From: Streptomyces caniscabiei
Lineage (GTDB): Bacteria; Actinomycetota; Actinomycetes; Streptomycetales; Streptomycetaceae
DNA: 64,000 bases
NCBI RefSeq assembly: GCF_014930365.1
Contig: NZ_JABXWI010000006.1
Coordinates: 434,001-498,000 of the forward strand
Reading direction: 5' to 3'
Of this stretch, positions 34,328-42,634 are shown in pieces (the stretch's first letter is position 1; each line of letters starts with the position of its first letter). The notes beneath the pieces are model-generated. The model was not told the origin of the DNA and made no database searches. It worked only from the letters and a program-made list of their open reading frames with translations. The position numbers were made by a program, and so were the translations under genes.

Positions 34328-35160
34328 AGACACCCTCGGCACGCAACGTCCCCGCCCTGCTGCAGGCACTGCACCAGGAGAGCTACACCGGCACGGTGAG
34401 GGTCTCCGGTTCCCCCGGTGGCACGATTCACCTGCGGGACGGACTGATCGGGGCGATCGAGACACCGGGCGCGCCGACCGCGACGTCCACGCTGCTCGCC
34501 TCCGGCCGGATCGACGACGACGCCTGGCTGGCGGCCTGCGCGGCCGAACCCGACGCGGACCGGCTCGCCGCGCAGCTGGTCGCCGCCGGTCTGATCGGCG
34601 CCGCCGAACTGGAGGTCGTCTGCACGGCGGCCGTGTTCGACGGGGCCTTCGCGATGGCGCTCAGCCCGCCCGGCGGCTGGGAGCTGACCGAACGCCGGCC
34701 CACCCTCCTCGCCCGGCCCGGGATCGAGCCCCGGCCGCTGGCCGAGGAGACCACCCGCCGTATGGCCCTGCTGACCCGGCTGTGGGGTCCCGCGGGCGAA
34801 CTGGCCCGCATCCGGCCCCGGCCGGCCGGCGCCCACGGCACCCCGGAGCCCGACGCACGACTGACTCGACGTCACCGGGACCTCGTCGAGAGCGCCAACG
34901 GCCGCCGCACCCCCCGTGATCTCGCCTTCGCCCGGGGGCGCGGACTTTACGCGGTGATGCTGGACCTCATCCGACTGGAAGCGCGCCGAGCCGTCCACTG
35001 GGAGACCAGGCCCGTCCCCGACGGTCGGCCCAGCACCGCGCCCCGGGCCCTCCAGGGGCAGCCCGCACCGGACGAACAGTCACCGAGAGCCGGTCCCCTG
35101 CCCAGACGCAGGCCCGGCGGAGGCTCTCCCGCCGGAGACCTCGGAGCGAAGGGCGGGTAG
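34324..35160 (+). CDS. DUF4388-domain protein
   Basis: 278 residues from GTG 34324. The N-terminal about 115 residues match DUF4388 (PALLQALHQESYTGTVRVSGSPGGTIHLRDGLIGAI), a domain often found next to Roadblock proteins in GTPase signalling clusters. A middle part holds a winged-helix-like DLVESANGRRTPRDLAFARGRGLYAVMLDLIRL. The end is a disordered Pro/Gly/Arg tail. It is coupled on both sides (4 bp and 1 bp overlaps). Confidence 0.82.
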   Translation: MKTPSARNVPALLQALHQESYTGTVRVSGSPGGTIHLRDGLIGAIETPGAPTATSTLLASGRIDDDAWLAACAAEPDADRLAAQLVAAGLIGAAELEVVCTAAVFDGAFAMALSPPGGWELTERRPTLLARPGIEPRPLAEETTRRMALLTRLWGPAGELARIRPRPAGAHGTPEPDARLTRRHRDLVESANGRRTPRDLAFARGRGLYAVMLDLIRLEARRAVHWETRPVPDGRPSTAPRALQGQPAPDEQSPRAGPLPRRRPGGGSPAGDLGAKGG

Positions 35161-35675
35161 TGAGCCCCCACAAGGACCCGGCCCGCAAACGCCGTATACG
35201 CAGCAAGGTCGCCCGCCTGAGACGGCGTCCGGTGCCGAGAGCGCCCGCGGACGACCGCCCGGTCCCGCCCGCCGAAGCCCCGCGGTCCGTCGCGCCCGTC
35301 CACCCCGGTGCCGCACGACCACCGTCCGCCGAGCCCGGGGGCGGCGCGGCCGCACGGCCACCGTCCGGTGGGACGGCGGCCGGAACAGCACCGCCCACCG
35401 AGCACGACGCCCCGGCCGCAGAACGGCCGTCGCGCGCCGGACCCGGTGAAGTCGCCGCGAAGCCACCGCCGTTACCCGTGCGGGGCGCGCCGCATCCTCC
35501 CGCGGACGCCGGTGGCGACACGTCGGACAATCCGGCCGTGCCGTCCCCGTTCCCGCCCATGTCCCTGCTGTCGGCCGAGGAACTGCTCGCCGACCAACCC
35601 TCCGTCGACATGCTGCGGCGTGTCCGCCGCGGGCTGCGGGCTCTCCCCGAGTCCGACCCTCACCTGCCCGAGTAG
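35160..35675 (+). CDS. Disordered Pro/Ala-rich protein in the Roadblock cluster
   Basis: 171 residues from GTG 35160, overlapping the DUF4388 stop by one base. It has a very basic N-terminus (KDPARKRRIRSKVARLRRRP), a Pro/Ala/Gly-rich middle and a conserved-looking C-terminal amphipathic helix (SLLSAEELLADQPSVDMLRRVRRGLRALPE). No known domain. The ends could bind membrane or nucleic acid and a Roadblock partner; this is inference. Confidence 0.7.
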   Translation: MSPHKDPARKRRIRSKVARLRRRPVPRAPADDRPVPPAEAPRSVAPVHPGAARPPSAEPGGGAAARPPSGGTAAGTAPPTEHDAPAAERPSRAGPGEVAAKPPPLPVRGAPHPPADAGGDTSDNPAVPSPFPPMSLLSAEELLADQPSVDMLRRVRRGLRALPESDPHLPE

Positions 35676-35760
35676 CGGGCGCCGGGGCAGTCCCGCCAGC
35701 ACCTTCTGCCGCTCGGACCGCACACCCACCGCAGACGTATGGACCAAGGAGCACGTGCCC

Positions 35761-36150
35761 ATGACCGCACACGCATCGACCGAATCGCTGACCGGCATCC
35801 TGGCCTCGTTGCGTGACCGGGTGATGGGCGTCGCCGAGAGCGTCCTGTCCACCGTGGACGGGCTCCTCGTCGTCGCCGACGTCGACAAGGTCCACCCCGA
35901 GTCCGTCGCCGCCCTCGCCGCCGCCACCCTCGGGGTCAGCCGCCGCATGGCCGACCAGTCCGGAGTCGGGGCGCTCCGTGAGGTCGTCGTCCGGTGCGGC
36001 GCGGGGCACGTCATCGTCGTCGCCGTGGGGGAGCGCACCCTGCTGACCGTCATGGGCGACGACGGCCTCGACCTCGCCGCCTTCCAGCGCGAGTCCCCGG
36101 CGACCGTGGAACAGCTCAACAGGGCGCTCGCCGCGGACGTGGCGCACTGA
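35761..36150 (+). CDS. Roadblock/LC7-like protein C
   Basis: 129 residues from ATG 35761. The fold order is Roadblock-like: TGILASLRDRVMGV, VDGLLVVADVDKVHPESVAALAAATLGVSRRMADQ, ALREVVVRCGAGHVIVVAVGERTLLTVMG and LDLAAFQRESPATVEQLNRALA. It is the third Roadblock-type protein within 2.7 kb. It lies 85 bp after the disordered-protein gene on the same strand. Confidence 0.8.
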   Translation: MTAHASTESLTGILASLRDRVMGVAESVLSTVDGLLVVADVDKVHPESVAALAAATLGVSRRMADQSGVGALREVVVRCGAGHVIVVAVGERTLLTVMGDDGLDLAAFQRESPATVEQLNRALAADVAH

Positions 36151-36210
36151 GCGGAAGCGGCTCGACGGGCGCGGCAGGCAAAGGCGCGAGACGCGAAGGC
36201 GTGAGGTCCG

Positions 36211-36318
36211 GCGGTGCGAGGCGCGGCGGTGCGAGGCGCGGCGGTGCGAGGCGCACGATGGTGTGAGGTCGGGCGGTGTGAGGCGCACGGCGGTGTGAGG
36301 CACGGTGGTGCGTCGGTC
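36211..36318. repeat. 15-bp tandem repeats and degenerate copies
   Basis: GCGGTGCGAGGCGCG repeated three times (36211-36255, last base changed), then degenerate GGTGTGAGGCGCAC-like copies to about 36318. They lie between Roadblock protein C and the HD-GYP pseudogene. No gene is seen in 36151-36379. Confidence 0.85.
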
Positions 36319-36379
36319 GGGCCGGTCCGCTCGGGAGCGGCGCTTCACTCGAAGGAGCTAATCCGGCCGTCGTGGCGTG

Positions 36380-37504
36380 ATGGATTCACCCGTAGCCGTG
36401 CCCTCCCGTTCCGGCCCGTCCCAGGCTCCGGAGCCTGCACTCGGGAGGGTGCCGCGGGCTCGGTGCCGGCATGGGCACGTGCTGTACGTCGCCTGTGTCG
36501 TCCTCGGAGCCCTGGCCTGCCCCTTCATGGGCCACCGCGCGCCCCAGGGCATGGGCACCTTCTTCCCCGTCCTCCTCGCCGGGGCGCTTTCTGCTGCCGG
36601 TGTCCGCCGCCGCGCTCGTCGCCGTGCCGGGGGGCGCTGGTCTCCCGGGTCGAGGGCCCCGACTTCCCTTACGTGCTGCTGCCCGCCGGGGCCGCGGCGG
36701 TGGTGTTCTGCGGGGTGCTCGCGCTGCTCGACGGCGGGATCCTGGTGTTCGCCGAGCGGGTGCCCGCTCGGGGCGGCCGGGACGCGGTCGCCGGCGTACG
36801 CGCTGCTGAGGGAGAACGCCGGGCAGCCGACGGGGCACGGCGTGCTCCAGGTCGTCGCCGTCGTCGTCGCGGCCGTCATGGCCCTCGCGATCGGTGTCGC
36901 CGGGCTGTGCGCGCTGCCGGTCTTCTCGCTGCCGCTGCTGCTCACCCAGCTGTCGCTGCGGCGCTACGCCCACGTCCGTGCCACCTACCGGCAGACCATC
37001 GCCTCCCTCGCCCGCGCCACCGAGATCGCCGGGTACACACCCGCCGGGCACGCCCGGCGGAGGCCCTGCTGAGCCGCGAAGTGGGCCGTGAGCTGGGGCT
37101 CGGCGAGTCCCAGCTGACCGTCGTCGAGTACGCGGCCCTGATGCACGACATCGGCCGGCTGAGCCTCGTCGGCCCCGTCCCCGCCGGGGCCACCGCCGGC
37201 GGCCGAGCAGCGCCGGATCGCGCTGCTGGGCGGCGCCGTCGTACGGCAGACCGGGGTGGACGCCGAGGTCGCCGTGGTGGTGGAACGGCAGGCGGATCCG
37301 TACCGTGAGCAGCCGGTCGGCGCGCGAATCGTGCGTGCCGTGAACGCATACGAGGAGAAGGTCCGGGAAGCAGGGCTCGAAGGACCGCTCAGGGTGCTGG
37401 AGGAACTGCGCCCGGGCACGGCTCGGGACTATCACCCGGAGGTGGTGGAGTCGCTCGCGCGGGTACTGTCGAGAGACTGTCTGACCTTGCCCGCGGTGGG
37501 GTAA
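36380..37504 (+). pseudogene. HD-GYP/HD phosphohydrolase membrane protein, multiply frameshifted
   Basis: The parts of one protein run through changing frames. They are an N-terminal membrane part (VLYVACVVLGALACPFMG, FFPVLLAGA), FLLPVSAAALVAV, GALVSRVEGPDFPYVLLPAGAAAVVFCGVL, and SAYALLRENAGQ-like to SLLARATEIAGYTPAGHARR. The HD region follows (LSREVGRELGLGESQLTVVEYAALMHDIGRLSLV, with H-D), then RIALLGGAVVRQTGVDAEVAVVVERQ to the TAA at 37502. Frame changes fall near 36587, 36630, 36800, 37055 and 37195, several in G/C runs. Residues between shifts are well preserved, so this is either a very recent pseudogene or uncorrected sequencing error. Confidence 0.8.
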
Positions 37505-37593
37505 CCCATGGGTAATGAGCGGCCCTCCATCCGGTCGTGGTTGGATGCGAGGGAGAGGGTGTACCGGGGGCGACGGCCAGCCCACTCCGACGG

Positions 37594-37633
37594 AACTGGC
37601 AGGCGGGAACCGTAACTGGCAGGCGGGAATCGT
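37594..37633. repeat. 20-bp tandem duplication overlapping the TPR gene start
   Basis: Two adjacent copies of AACTGGCAGGCGGGAAyCGT (37594-37613 and 37614-37633, one difference). The second copy supplies the first bases of the GTG start codon of the next gene and may duplicate its leader. Confidence 0.85.
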
Positions 37634-38639
37634 GAGGATCTTCGGCAAGGGACGGCATCGGCCCTCCGCCTCCTGGCGGCAGGCCACCGATCGTGCGTTC
37701 ACGCTGATCGGCGACGGTCGGTACGAGGACGCGGGGGCGCTGCTGACACGTGCCGCGGACCTGGAGCCGTGGCTGTCCGAGTCCTGGTTCAACCTGGCGC
37801 TGCTGCACAAGTTCCGGCACGACTGGGAGCAGGCGAGAGCGGCCGGCCTCAGGGCCGTCGCGCTGCTCGACCGGGAGACCGGCGCACCGGACTGGTGGAA
37901 CGTCGGCATCGCCGCGACCGCCCTCCAGGACTGGCCGCTGGCCCGTCGGGCCTGGCAGGCGTACGGGCTGCGGGTGCCCGGGGGCGCGTCCCGGCCGAAA
38001 CCCGGAAGCGGACCCGGTGACTCCGGTGAGCCGGTGGGCATGGACCTCGGCAGCGCGGCCGTACGGCTCTCGCCCGAGGGCGAGGCCGAGGTGGTCTGGG
38101 GGCGGCGGCTCGACCCCGCCCGGATCGAGGTGCTCTCCATCCCGTTGCCGTCCTCCGGGCGGCGCTGGGGCGAGGTCGTCCTGCACGACGGGGTGCCGCA
38201 CGGCGAGCGGACCACGGCCGCGGGGCACGCGTATCCGGTGTTCGACGAGATCGAGTTGTGGGCGCCGTCCCCCGTGCCGACCTGGGTGGTGCTGCTGGAG
38301 GCCGCGACCGAGGCGGACCGGGACGCGCTGGAGCGGCTCGCGGCGGACGCGGGGTTCGCGGCGGAGGACTGGTCGTCGTCGGTGCGGTTGCTGTGCCGGC
38401 TGTGCTCGGAGTCGCGGATGCCGTCCGACGAGGGCGACGGCGAGCATCTCGATCCGCACGATCACAGTGAGCCGGGGCATCCCGGGCCGCTGGGACACGT
38501 CACGGACGGGCAGCTGTGGGCGCCGGAGCGGGAGTGCGGGGTGGCCGCGCCGGCCTCGCTGGTCCGGGGGTTGCTGGACGGGTGGGTGGCCGACAGTCCG
38601 GATTCCCGTGATTGGCGGGATCTGGAAGAGGTTTGTTAG
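37632..38639 (+). CDS. Tetratricopeptide-like protein, function unknown
   Basis: 335 residues from GTG 37632; the frame is open earlier to 37515 but the added part looks non-coding. Residues about 15-110 form two to three TPR helices (ATDRAFTLIGDGRYEDAGALLTRAADLEPWLSESWFNLALL and WWNVGIAATALQDWPLARRAWQAYG). The rest is a beta-rich domain with WGEVVLHDGVPHGERTTAAGHAYPVFDEIELW and a histidine-rich EHLDPHDHSEPGH segment. I do not recognise the C-terminal domain. Confidence 0.85.
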   Translation: MRIFGKGRHRPSASWRQATDRAFTLIGDGRYEDAGALLTRAADLEPWLSESWFNLALLHKFRHDWEQARAAGLRAVALLDRETGAPDWWNVGIAATALQDWPLARRAWQAYGLRVPGGASRPKPGSGPGDSGEPVGMDLGSAAVRLSPEGEAEVVWGRRLDPARIEVLSIPLPSSGRRWGEVVLHDGVPHGERTTAAGHAYPVFDEIELWAPSPVPTWVVLLEAATEADRDALERLAADAGFAAEDWSSSVRLLCRLCSESRMPSDEGDGEHLDPHDHSEPGHPGPLGHVTDGQLWAPERECGVAAPASLVRGLLDGWVADSPDSRDWRDLEEVC

Positions 38640-38683
38640 GGGGCTCGCGGTTCCCTTTCGGCCACGGTTCGTCGTGGTTGCTC

Positions 38684-38703
38684 GCGCAGTTCCCCGCGCC
38701 CCT
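38684..38703 (+). repeat. Dispersed repeat GCGCAGTTCCCCGCGCCCCT, copy 1
   Basis: An exact 20-mer found again at 51596-51615, with near or inverted copies at 46797-46816 and 46870-46889, always outside genes. It is followed by TACGGGG, which can pair with part of it. Confidence 0.85.
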
Positions 38704-38776
38704 TACGGGGCTCGGTCCCCGTACCCTGTATCAGCAACTTCATCGCTTGTTGTTTTGAGGAAGGCGTACGTCTGTC

Positions 38777-39427
38777 ATGGCCCAGCAGGACACCGATCAG
38801 CAGCACGTGGGCGTGCTCCCCGTCGATGACGAGGGGTTCGTCGTCGACACGGAGGACTGCGAGGAGCGCGAGCAGGCCTACCGCGAGCGTGGCACGTCGT
38901 TGCCGATCACCGTGGTCGGGAACCCGGTGCTGCACAAGGAGTGCAAGGACGTCACGGAATTCGGCGACGAGCTGGCCAAGCTGGTGGACGACATGTTCGC
39001 CAGCCAGCACACCGCCGAGGGCGTGGGCCTGGCCGCGAACCAGGTCGGCGTCGACCTGAAGGTGTTCGTGTACGACTGCCCGGACGACGAGGGCAAGCGC
39101 CACACCGGTGTCGTCTGCAACCCGAAGCTGGTCGAACTGCCCGCCGAGAAGCGCCGGTTGGACGACAGCAACGAGGGCTGCCTGTCCGTGCCGACGGCGT
39201 ACATGCCGCTCGCCCGCCCCGACTACGCCGAGGTCACCGGGCAGGACGAGAAGGGCAACCCGATCAAGGTCCGCGGCACCGGCTACTTCGCGCGCTGCCT
39301 CCAGCACGAGACCGACCACCTCTACGGCTACCTCTACATCGACCGGCTCTCCAAGCGCGACCGCAAGGACGCCCTGCGGCAGATGGCCGAGAACGAGCCC
39401 CGCTACCCCGTGGTCGCCAACGACTGA
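38777..39427 (+). CDS. def: Peptide deformylase
   Basis: 216 residues from ATG 38777 (GAGGAAGG upstream). It removes the formyl group from nascent proteins. Motif 1 is GVGLAANQVG, motif 2 EGCLSVP with metal ligand C135, and motif 3 QHETDH with H177, E178 and H181. An acidic N-terminal extension of about 40 residues precedes the fold, as in long actinobacterial deformylases. Confidence 0.96.
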   Translation: MAQQDTDQQHVGVLPVDDEGFVVDTEDCEEREQAYRERGTSLPITVVGNPVLHKECKDVTEFGDELAKLVDDMFASQHTAEGVGLAANQVGVDLKVFVYDCPDDEGKRHTGVVCNPKLVELPAEKRRLDDSNEGCLSVPTAYMPLARPDYAEVTGQDEKGNPIKVRGTGYFARCLQHETDHLYGYLYIDRLSKRDRKDALRQMAENEPRYPVVAND

Positions 39428-39444
39428 GCGGGTCCGCAGCCGCC

Positions 39445-40407
39445 TCAGGCGGCCTCCGGGCCCCGGAACGTCCGGCGGTAGGCCTGCGGGGTCGTGCCCA
39501 GCGACCGGACGAACTGATGACGCAGGGCGGCGGCGGTGCCGAAGCCGGTGCGCCAGGCGATGGCGTCCACCGTCTCGTCCGTCGCCTCCAGCAACCGCTG
39601 GGCCAGCAGCACCCGTTGGCGCAGGATCCAGCGGTACGGCGTGGTCCCGGTCTCCTGCTGGAAGCGGCGCGCGAAGGTGCGCGGGGACATGTGCGCGCGG
39701 GCGGCGAGCTGCTCGACGGTGACCTCCTCGTCGAGATGCCGCTCCATCCACACGAGCACCTCGCCGACTGTGTCGCACTGCGAGCGCGGCAGCGGCCGCT
39801 CGATGAACTGGGCCTGGCCGCCGTCGCGGTGCGGCGGCACCACCATCCGCCGGGCGATCCTGTTCGCCACCTCCGGCCCCTGCTCCTTGCGGACGATGTG
39901 CAGACAGGCGTCGATACCGGCCGCCGTGCCCGCCGAGGTGATCACCGGGTCCGCGTCCACGTACAGCACGTCCGGCTCGACCATCGCGCGCGGATACTGC
40001 CGGGCCAGTTCCTCGGCGTGCCGCCAGTGGACCGTGCACGGCCGGCCGTCCAGCAGCCCGGCGGCGCCGAGCACGAAGACGCCCGAGCACACGCTCAGCA
40101 CCCGGGCGCCCCGGTCCGCGGCCCGGCGCAGCGCGTCGAGCAGCTCGGCCGGGTAGGTCCGGTGCACATAGCTGTCGCCCGCCGGTACGACGACCAGGTC
40201 GGCCTCTTCGAGCCGGTCCAGGCCGTACGGCGTGGAGACGGTGAACCCCGCGTGCGTCCCCAGGGTCGGGCCCTCCGCCGAGGCGACCGCGAAGTCGTAC
40301 ACCGGCAGGCCCTCGTCGCTGCGGTCGAGGCCGAAGACCTCGCAGACGACGCCCAGTTCGAAGGGATGTATCCCGTCCATGAGGATGGCGGCCACGTTCT
40401 TCAGCAT
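39445..40407 (-). CDS. GlxA-type regulator (DJ-1/PfpI plus AraC domain)
   Basis: 320 residues from ATG 40407. Residues 1-185 form a DJ-1/PfpI-like domain with the elbow cysteine in VLSVCSGVFVLGAAGLL. Residues 215-315 are an AraC DNA-binding domain (VEQLAARAHMSPRTFARRFQQETGTTPYRWI and VDAIAWRTGFGTAAALRHQF). S. coelicolor has an AraC-type gene, nrdS, in its nrdAB operon; this could be the corresponding gene, but here it is separated from nrdB by two genes on the other strand, so I leave the symbol blank. Confidence 0.9.
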   Translation of the reverse strand: MLKNVAAILMDGIHPFELGVVCEVFGLDRSDEGLPVYDFAVASAEGPTLGTHAGFTVSTPYGLDRLEEADLVVVPAGDSYVHRTYPAELLDALRRAADRGARVLSVCSGVFVLGAAGLLDGRPCTVHWRHAEELARQYPRAMVEPDVLYVDADPVITSAGTAAGIDACLHIVRKEQGPEVANRIARRMVVPPHRDGGQAQFIERPLPRSQCDTVGEVLVWMERHLDEEVTVEQLAARAHMSPRTFARRFQQETGTTPYRWILRQRVLLAQRLLEATDETVDAIAWRTGFGTAAALRHQFVRSLGTTPQAYRRTFRGPEAA

Positions 40408-40500
40408 GCTGCCAGTGTGCCTCCTCCGTGGCAGGAATTCGAGGGGGTGCGGCAGTCCTGCCACTGTTTGTCAGGAGCGTTCGGCGCGACAGTGGTGTCC

Positions 40501-40677
40501 ATGGATACGACACAGCTGCAAGGACTCATCGGAACACTGGCCGTCCTCGGACTCCTCGCCCTGGTGGTGCTGCCCGCGGTCGTCGGCGTCGTGCACGACC
40601 GACGCGTCGACCGGCAGCTCGCGCGGGCGGCGGAGGAACGGCGGGCGTCGTCCCACCACGTCGCCCGCCCCGCCTGA
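40501..40677 (+). CDS. Small single-pass membrane protein
   Basis: 58 residues from ATG 40501. One transmembrane helix (LIGTLAVLGLLALVVLPAVVGVV) and a charged cytosolic tail (HDRRVDRQLARAAEERRAS). No clear ribosome site. It is divergent from the GlxA-type gene. The function is unknown, and whether it is expressed is uncertain. Confidence 0.6.
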   Translation: MDTTQLQGLIGTLAVLGLLALVVLPAVVGVVHDRRVDRQLARAAEERRASSHHVARPA

Positions 40678-40741
40678 TCGCCTACCTGTACGACAGTGAT
40701 CAGCCCTCTGTGTAGCCTCTCCTCGACCCAAGGGGAGGATC

Positions 40742-41539
40742 ATGAGACACAGAACGCGCCCCGCACACGGCCGGACCCTGGCCGTGGCGGGCGGGGCGGC
40801 GGCCCTGGTGCTGCTGGCGGCGACCGGCGCCCATGCCGAGGGCAAGGGGGACGTCCGCGTCACCAGGACGGTCGTCAACGGGGGCAAGAACGTCATCATC
40901 GGAACGGCGAAGACCATCCGGTACCCGGTCGCCGTCACCGTCAAGGACAACTCGGGTGCCAAGAAGATCACCGATCTCAGCACCTTCAACCGGACCAACG
41001 GCTACGGCTTCACGACCTGGGACGGTGACTCGTCCTGCAAGAAGAAGAGTTCGACGACATCGGTGTGCACGGGAACGATGACGGTCGACCCCGGCTGGAT
41101 CGCCGACAGCGACGACATCGACTCCAACCGCGTCGCCGGAGTCTGGCAGGTCAACGCCACCGTCAAGGCGAACGACGGTGATTACTGGATCTCCGACGAC
41201 ATCGCCCGGTACAAGGTCAAGCGCGCCTCGGTCCTGACCTCCGTGATCAAGCCCGAGAAGGTCACCAAGGGCACGGCGATCACCGTCGGCGGCAAGCTGA
41301 CCCGGGCCGACTGGGAGACGCTGACGTACCGCGGCTTCACCGGGCAGTCGGTACAGCTCCAGTTCAGGAAGAAGGGCGCCGCCCGCTACACCACCGTGAA
41401 GACGGTGAAGACGGGCAGCGCCGGCAAGGTCGCCGCCAAGGTGACCGTCACGGCGGCGGGCAGCTGGCGCTGGTACTTCCCCGGCACGACGACGACCGCG
41501 AGGGTCACCTCGGCCGGGGACGCGGTCACCCTCAAGTGA
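40742..41539 (+). CDS. Secreted beta-rich protein
   Basis: 265 residues from ATG 40742 (AGGGGAGG upstream). A clear Sec signal peptide with RTLAVAGGAAALVLLAATGAHA and cleavage after AHA near residue 32. The mature part is Lys/Thr/Val-rich, likely one or two immunoglobulin-like beta domains (KKITDLSTFN..., TSVIKPEKVTKGTAITVGGKLTRAD), with one cysteine pair. Family unknown to me; an extracellular role is inferred from the signal. Confidence 0.85.
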   Translation: MRHRTRPAHGRTLAVAGGAAALVLLAATGAHAEGKGDVRVTRTVVNGGKNVIIGTAKTIRYPVAVTVKDNSGAKKITDLSTFNRTNGYGFTTWDGDSSCKKKSSTTSVCTGTMTVDPGWIADSDDIDSNRVAGVWQVNATVKANDGDYWISDDIARYKVKRASVLTSVIKPEKVTKGTAITVGGKLTRADWETLTYRGFTGQSVQLQFRKKGAARYTTVKTVKTGSAGKVAAKVTVTAAGSWRWYFPGTTTTARVTSAGDAVTLK

Positions 41540-41541
41540 CC

Positions 41542-41613
41542 CCGGCGGACCGGGAGTTCCTCGGAACCCCCGGCGGACCGGGAGTTTCCCGGAGCACCCG
41601 GCCGGGGGCTCCG
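41542..41613. terminator. 28-bp direct repeat and hairpin between convergent genes
   Basis: CCGGCGGACCGGGAGTT occurs at 41542-41558 and 41570-41586. Then CGGAGC (41590-41595) pairs with GCTCCG (41608-41613) around a CCCGGCCGGG core, a likely terminator for nrdB, the secreted-protein gene, or both. Confidence 0.6.
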
Positions 41614-41623
41614 AGAGGAACCC

Positions 41624-42634
41624 CTAGAAGTCCTCGTCCAGGTCGACGGTGCCCTCCACCGCGACCTGGTACGCGGACGGACGCCGCTCGAAGAAGTTGG
41701 TCAGCTCCTGGACGCCCTGCAACTCCATGAAGGAGAAGGGGTTCTCCGAGCCGTAGACCGGGGCGAAACCGAGGCGGGTCAGGCGCTGGTCGGCCACGCA
41801 CTCCAGGTACTGCCGCATCGACTCGGTGTTCATGCCCGGGAGGCCGTCACCGCACAGGTCGCGCCCGAACTGCAGCTCGGCCTCGACGGCCTCCCTCAGC
41901 ATGTCCGTGACCTGCTGCTGGAGCTGGTCGTCGAAGAGCTCCGGCTCCTCCTTGCGGACGGTGTCCACCACCTCGAAGGCGAAGGACATGTGCATCGTCT
42001 CGTCGCGGAACACCCAGTTGGTGCCGGTGGCCAGACCGTGCAGCAGACCCCGGCTGCGGAACCAGTAGACGTACGCGAAGGCGCCGTAGAAGAACAGGCC
42101 CTCGATGCACGCCGCGAAGCAGATCAGGTTGAGCAGGAAGCGGCGGCGGTCCGCCTGGGACTCCAGCCGGTCCAGCTTCTCGACTGAGTCCATCCACCGG
42201 AAGCAGAACTCCGCCTTCTCCCGGATGGAGGGGATGTTCTCCACCGCCGCGAAGGCCGCCGTCCGGTCCTCCGGGTCGGGGAGGTAGGTGTCCAGCAGCG
42301 TCAGATAGAACTGGACGTGCACGGCCTCCTCGAAGAGCTGGCGGCTCAGATAGAGCCGCGCCTCGGGGGAGTTGATGTGCTTGTAGAGAGTCAGCACGAG
42401 GTTGTTCGCCACGATCGAGTCGCCCGTCGCGAAGAACGCGACCAGACGGCCGATCAGGTGCTGCTCCGCGGGGGAGAGCTTCGCGAGGTCGGCGACGTCC
42501 GAGTGGAGGTCGACCTCCTCCACGGTCCAGGTGTTCTTGATCGCGTCCCGGTAGCGCTCGTAGAAGTCCGGGTAACGCATCGGGCGGAGCGTCAGCTCGA
42601 AGCCGGGGTCGAGGAGATTCTGGTTGCTGGACAT
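41624..42634 (-). CDS. nrdB: Ribonucleotide reductase class Ia, beta subunit
   Basis: 336 residues from ATG 42634, which overlaps the nrdA stop (TGATG). It holds the diiron-tyrosyl radical. Helices carry EQHLIGRLVAFFATGD, EEAVHVQFYLTLLDTYL (with Glu, His and the probable radical Tyr), FEVVDTVRKEEPELF, MHMSFAFE and the iron-binding histidine in ETMHMSF. The C-terminal DLDEDF is the peptide that binds NrdA. A normal-length class Ia R2. Confidence 0.95.
   Translation of the reverse strand: MSSNQNLLDPGFELTLRPMRYPDFYERYRDAIKNTWTVEEVDLHSDVADLAKLSPAEQHLIGRLVAFFATGDSIVANNLVLTLYKHINSPEARLYLSRQLFEEAVHVQFYLTLLDTYLPDPEDRTAAFAAVENIPSIREKAEFCFRWMDSVEKLDRLESQADRRRFLLNLICFAACIEGLFFYGAFAYVYWFRSRGLLHGLATGTNWVFRDETMHMSFAFEVVDTVRKEEPELFDDQLQQQVTDMLREAVEAELQFGRDLCGDGLPGMNTESMRQYLECVADQRLTRLGFAPVYGSENPFSFMELQGVQELTNFFERRPSAYQVAVEGTVDLDEDF

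Noticed and set aside
34324..36150. Conservon (cvn) operon
   Set aside because: Roadblock proteins are present but the sensor kinase, DUF742 and GTPase members are missing.
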